Shown: piece by piece, positions 60,309 to 64,000 of the stretch
Position numbering within the stretch: the first letter of the stretch is position 1
How the letters are laid out: each line of letters begins with the position of its first letter
Source of the DNA: Aristolochia californica
Lineage: Eukaryota; Streptophyta; Magnoliopsida; Piperales; Aristolochiaceae
Length of the DNA: 64,000 bases
Assembly (NCBI GenBank): GCA_029961685.1
Contig: JARWKL010000007.1
Location: 7,274,708-7,338,707 of the forward strand
Direction: 5' to 3'
Translations under genes and position numbers: made by a program
The notes under the pieces: model-generated
What the model was told of the DNA's origin: nothing
The model's database searches: none
Seen by the model: only the letters and a program-made list of their open reading frames with translations

Positions 60309-61070
60309 CTGCAAAGAACCAAGACAAAAAAAAGTCAACATTGACAATATAGATATAGTAACTAGCAATTACTTAAAAAACAACAATCACTGAATACATG
60401 TTGCGTGATTGTTCAAAACAGGAATATTTAGAACCAAAAAGAATGAATCACCAGCCGGCATGTCACTAATATCGGGAAGTAGACAAAATGGTTCCATGAT
60501 AGATTACCATTTCTGATATCCCAACTGTGTTGACTCACTGATTGAGAAGACTGATTAGATCAATCAGGAATCTGCATGCAAATGAAGGAACAACTTCACC
60601 TTATCAGTAGAACGAAAATTACATTTAGAGAATGCTCACAATCACTTCAGATACTGCGACATCAGATATGGGAAGTGGCCTCCTCAATATGGTCACATGT
60701 ATGAAGAAAGAACACCACACAACCTGGGGAGAAGCATAAAAATATTTGTACTTGCACATCTAGGAGAAGAGAGAGAGAGAGCGCACAAAAATAGATGTAC
60801 TTGCACATGCACAAACTGGTGTTCAAATGAATACCACTTCACTCCAAAAAAAAAAAAAAAAGCATCACTTCGATCAGATAAAAAATTAAACACTACCTAC
60901 ATCTCATAATTAATATATAAATTCTGTTTATGATGATACACTCAATACATAAATTCTAATCAATTATGTAAAAAATAACTAAATTGTACAACTAAGCTCA
61001 GAACTTCTAAGATCACAAATTGTGTTATACATATTTTTCTGATTGCATCTAGTAGAGTAGAAAAAAAAAA
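60309..61070. other. 5' flank of the PRP31 pseudogene, no gene seen
   Basis: AT-rich, with a (GA)n run at 60769-60781, duplicated TGTACTTGCACAT words (60749 and 60797) and poly(A) runs. An upstream PRP31 exon carrying the start codon could lie here but was not identified. Confidence 0.4.
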
Positions 61071-61804
61071 ACCACATTGAAAAGTGTTATGAAATAGTAT
61101 TGGATTATAAGGTTGAGTAATAGACCTCCTATTTGACTAGTCATTTTGGAATGAAACCGGGTTCGACCCAACAATGGTATTAAAGCAAGATGCGTGTGGG
61201 GGCTGAGGCTCAACTTGTACTCCCCAAGTTATTTGTGTGTTGTACTCCATTGTTTAAAGTTTTGTATGCTCCATTAGGTGGAGTTTTGTGTTGTATGCTT
61301 TATGGAAATTTGTGCCCACGTCTCAGGCCCATTATGTGAAAGCCTAGACATAAAGGTGGAGAGTCAAGTGGGAAAAGTCCCAAATTGAAAAGTGCTAAAA
61401 CATAGTATTGGCTTATAAGCATGAGCAATGGGCCTCCTTAAAGTTGGATCGAGGCTCATCCCAAAATGACTAGTCAAGTTAGGAGGCCTCTTTCCCAACT
61501 AATAAACCCAAGATCTTTGTACTCATTGATCCATGTGGGATTATTCTTTAACACTCCCCCTCACGTCTAGGCCTTCTTTTGTGGCTCTACATGTGGACAG
61601 TTTGGGTGGAGGCCCACATATGAGCAGCTGCTCTGATACCATGTGATGTTGGGTCAAGGCTCATCCCAAAATAATTAGTCAAGTTAGGAGGCTTCTTTCC
61701 CAACTAGTAAACCGAGATCTTTGTACTTACTAATCCATGTGAGACTCTTCTTTACACTCCTAAGTGCCTAGTCATTTTGGGATGGAAGCAAACTCAACCC
61801 AACA
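61071..61804 (+). mobile_element. Outer TRIM interrupted by a second TRIM
   Basis: The first LTR is about 61071-61173 (ATTGAAAAGTG...CGACCCAACA), directly followed by a primer-binding-site-like TGGTATTAAAGC (61175). The second LTR starts near 61378, is split after CCTCCT at 61438, and resumes AAGTGCCTAGTCATTTTGG to about 61804. Its ends are decayed, so the target duplication could not be fixed. Confidence 0.75.
61439..61756 (-). mobile_element. Inner TRIM with target duplication CTCCT
   Basis: Direct repeats of about 115 bp share GGCTCATCCCAAAATGACTA and CCAAGATCTTTGTACT-type words. The centre has CTGCTCTGATACCA (61628-61641), a primer-binding site in antisense, and ACTCCCCCTCACG, an antisense polypurine tract. 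CTCCT lies at 61434-61438 and 61757-61761. It is the same family as the 27.05-kb element, in the same orientation. Confidence 0.9.
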
Positions 61805-62293
61805 ATCAACAATGGGGTCTCATTATAGAAGAGTTTCCAACCTCTATTCTCTTCTTTTGCAACTGCAATTTCAAAGGAGAGATTTTTCCTATGCTTCTTC
61901 TGTTGGTTGGGCTTAGAGGTTAGAATTTTCTCATGCTTTATGGTGTAATTTCGGCCGGGAAGATGGCTGGAGGTACCAATTGAGCAATTTTCTATGTGTT
62001 TGTGCTCCTAGAGGGTTGCTTGGTGATGAAGTCCTATGCCAGCACAGACACTCCAGATCTTTGTTTTTTGCTTGCATTAGCTTCTGTGTTGGCTGCAATT
62101 TAATTTCTAGTGGTTGCTGCTATTGGGATTGAGTTATCTAAAGATTGTAGATGTTATTGAAGTTGTTTGCCCTAATTCTGAGCTGTGTGGGGCCCACCTC
62201 ATCTGCACAAGCAAATAAATATCTGTGTTGTTTGGTTTTGTGGAACCATTCCAGAACTGTTTCTTGCGTTGATTGAGTATTTTGGGTGATACT

Positions 62294-62470
62294 ATGGCTA
62301 ATTATAGTGAAGTTATTACCCCGGATAAATCTTCTACTAGTTCTGAAGGCAAGCATACTATTCAAATTACTGCTAAGAAGTTAAATGGACAGAATTACCT
62401 CAGTTGATCCAAATATGTCCAGATGTATCTAAAGGCTAACAGGCCTTTTCAGACAAAGGACTTAAGAGTC
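62294..62470 (+). pseudogene. Copia gag N-terminal fragment
   Basis: It starts MANYSEVITPDKSSTSSEGK and continues IQITAKKLNGQNYLS-stop-SKYVQMYLKANRP, the N-terminal gag motif of another copia lineage (LNGxNYLxWS). The tryptophan codon is replaced by TGA. Nothing recognisable of gag follows, and no LTR pair was found. Confidence 0.75.
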
Positions 62471-62701
62471 ACTCAAGTACTTTCTGGGTATTAAGCTGGT
62501 GAGAAGTAAAGCTAGAGCTGTATTGACCCTAAAAGAAGTATTCCACTGACCTGCTATAGGAGTACGATTTGTTGGGACTGAAGTCTCCCGAGACGCCTAT
62601 GGAAGTGAATCATAGTCTTCTTGAGGAAAATAGTCCAGTGGTCAAGAACATACAAATAGTAAAATGTTCTTAATTCATTTAAGAATTAAGAAAAGAGAGA
62701 T

Positions 62702-62722
62702 GAGAGAGAGAGAGAGAGAGAG
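62702..62722 (+). repeat. (GA)n microsatellite
   Basis: About ten GA units in AT-rich DNA. Confidence 0.95.
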
Positions 62723-64000
62723 AACAGCACTCTTTGAGAGGTCAGGAGTCGACCTCTCTTATCTTAGCTCCTTATATCTCCCAAATTAAATTCATCATCA
62801 AGGAAGCTGTTCAAAGATAAAAACTAACTCCAACTAAATTATGTAGCTTCAAGATTTATCCCGTGTATATCAGTTTTCTGTTTTTCTTGAGATTGCATGT
62901 AATAAATCAGCCTTATTGTATTTGTTTCAGTATCTTCTTTAGCCAACTGGGACATGTCACACTTTTTGCACCATGGTTAGAACTTAACTTATATCTTAAG
63001 CCTAGAACCTGTTTTTGCTGTTTCCTTAAAATATGCCAGAATGGAAGGCCGATGATTTGCCTCGGCTGTTTAGCATTTAATTAGTCTCGCCCAATATCTC
63101 TTTCAATGTGAAGCTAAAGACTTTTTCTCCTTTTATTGGTTTCTCATCCTTCGTGATAGTGTAGCTGAAAACTCCTCATTCTAGGTTTGTTAGTGTGTCT
63201 TGTCACCTAAAGAGGCAGAGGATCTTTACTCTAACTAAACGTCCAGCTACTCAGAAACTTCAAGCACACTTAAACACTCTTCACAACAGCATTCAAATGA
63301 AAAAGGGAAAAGGAAACGGGCAAATTATATAGAATGGAAGTCTAACACGGAAGGAGACATCCTAAACTCACAACACTAAGGATAATGATGATGAAGACAT
63401 ATACACAAGAAGAATTAACTGCTCGAACTACCCACTACAGGTTTGCAGCATTTCTACCCTATAGGAAAAAAACAACAGTAAGTTTCTGCTCTAAACAACT
63501 ACCGGTATGCAGCATGTCTATCCTAAGACAAAACCAATAATAAGGAATACCGACCAAGGTAAAAAATTAACGTATTCTACGTCTAAAACATCAGAAACTC
63601 GCAAAGAATAAGCAAATAAAATCCACAAATAGAAAACACAGAAAATTCCGGAACCATATAATCTGTTGCCAACCCTCAAACTAAAGCCAGAACCAAGTGG
63701 AAAAGCAGAAATAGAGCACAATTCAGGCCAAACCAACTTGACATTCCACTGAAAGGAAAAATTCAAAAGATACCGACTTACAGGACGGTATGGAACTCTC
63801 GGAGCTCTATTCGACGCAAGTCGAGAAGGCTTCCGTTTTATTACTAAGAGGTGGCGTTGTAAAACGTAGAATAGGCAGGATGGTTGAATCAGGTTGAACC
63901 GGACTTTGTCCCGTGTTCAAGAAAAAATGCAAAAAAACAACGCACTTAAAATATTAAAATAAAATACACAAAAATGTGATAAAGTGTATATATTTGTTTA
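62723..64000. other. Right edge: no firm gene; possible minus-strand exon near 63785-63870
   Basis: Most of this is AT-rich without recognisable frames. On the minus strand, 63785-63860 is less AT-rich and ends CGTCCT|GTAAGTCGG, a good donor. The residues before it (KRKPSRLASNRAPRVPYRP) match nothing I know. It could be a first exon or 5' UTR exon of a gene extending off the edge or towards PRP31. Confidence 0.3.

Overview
The window is nuclear DNA of a flowering plant, probably a species with a moderate to large, transposon-rich genome. The evidence is GT-AG introns with T-rich tracts, plant-specific gene families (RKP, MIZ1/DUF617, SEP2, PROPEP) and many Ty1/copia and TRIM retroelements. 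I cannot name the species. All gene calls come from reading translations and splice sites by eye, with no database search.

Layout. (1) 1-6.1 kb is ordinary gene space, with two plus-strand genes. These are the 3' nine exons of an RKP/KPC1-like RING E3 ligase, and a five-exon gene for a probably plastid-targeted one-helix membrane protein of unknown function. (2) 6.1-16 kb is intergenic DNA with decayed repeats and two degenerate minus-strand copies of a plant elicitor peptide precursor (PROPEP-like) gene. One of these has a TRIM in its intron. (3) 16.1-24.3 kb is a Ty1/copia element (TSD CCTTT) that has lost reverse transcriptase. A 3.9-kb hAT element is nested in it (8-bp TSD CTTCTGAC). (4) 27-32.2 kb holds a TRIM and two further PROPEP-like genes, both apparently intact. 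The second ends in a textbook Pep terminus, SGRGGQTN. (5) 34.6-35.7 kb has an intronless MIZ1-like gene and a tRNA-Pro(TGG). (6) 36.7-48.6 kb is a SEP2 (stress-enhanced LHC-like protein) pseudogene. Its first exon is split by an 11.1-kb copia element, which itself contains a second copia and a tandem array of six 78-bp TRIM LTRs bounded by one perfect 5-bp TSD. A tRNA-Pro(AGG) lies in the SEP2 intron. (7) 49.1-60.3 kb is a PRP31 splicing-factor pseudogene on the minus strand. It has two CGA-to-TGA-type stops and a frameshift, and one intron carries a 5.5-kb copia with a TRIM inside it. (8) 60.3-64 kb is repeats, with a TRIM nested in a TRIM and a copia gag fragment.

The elements most worth attention are the four-copy PROPEP-like cluster, the concatemeric TRIM with a single TSD, and the paired decay of the convergent neighbours SEP2 and PRP31. 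The retroelement coding regions are all broken and are described only as found.
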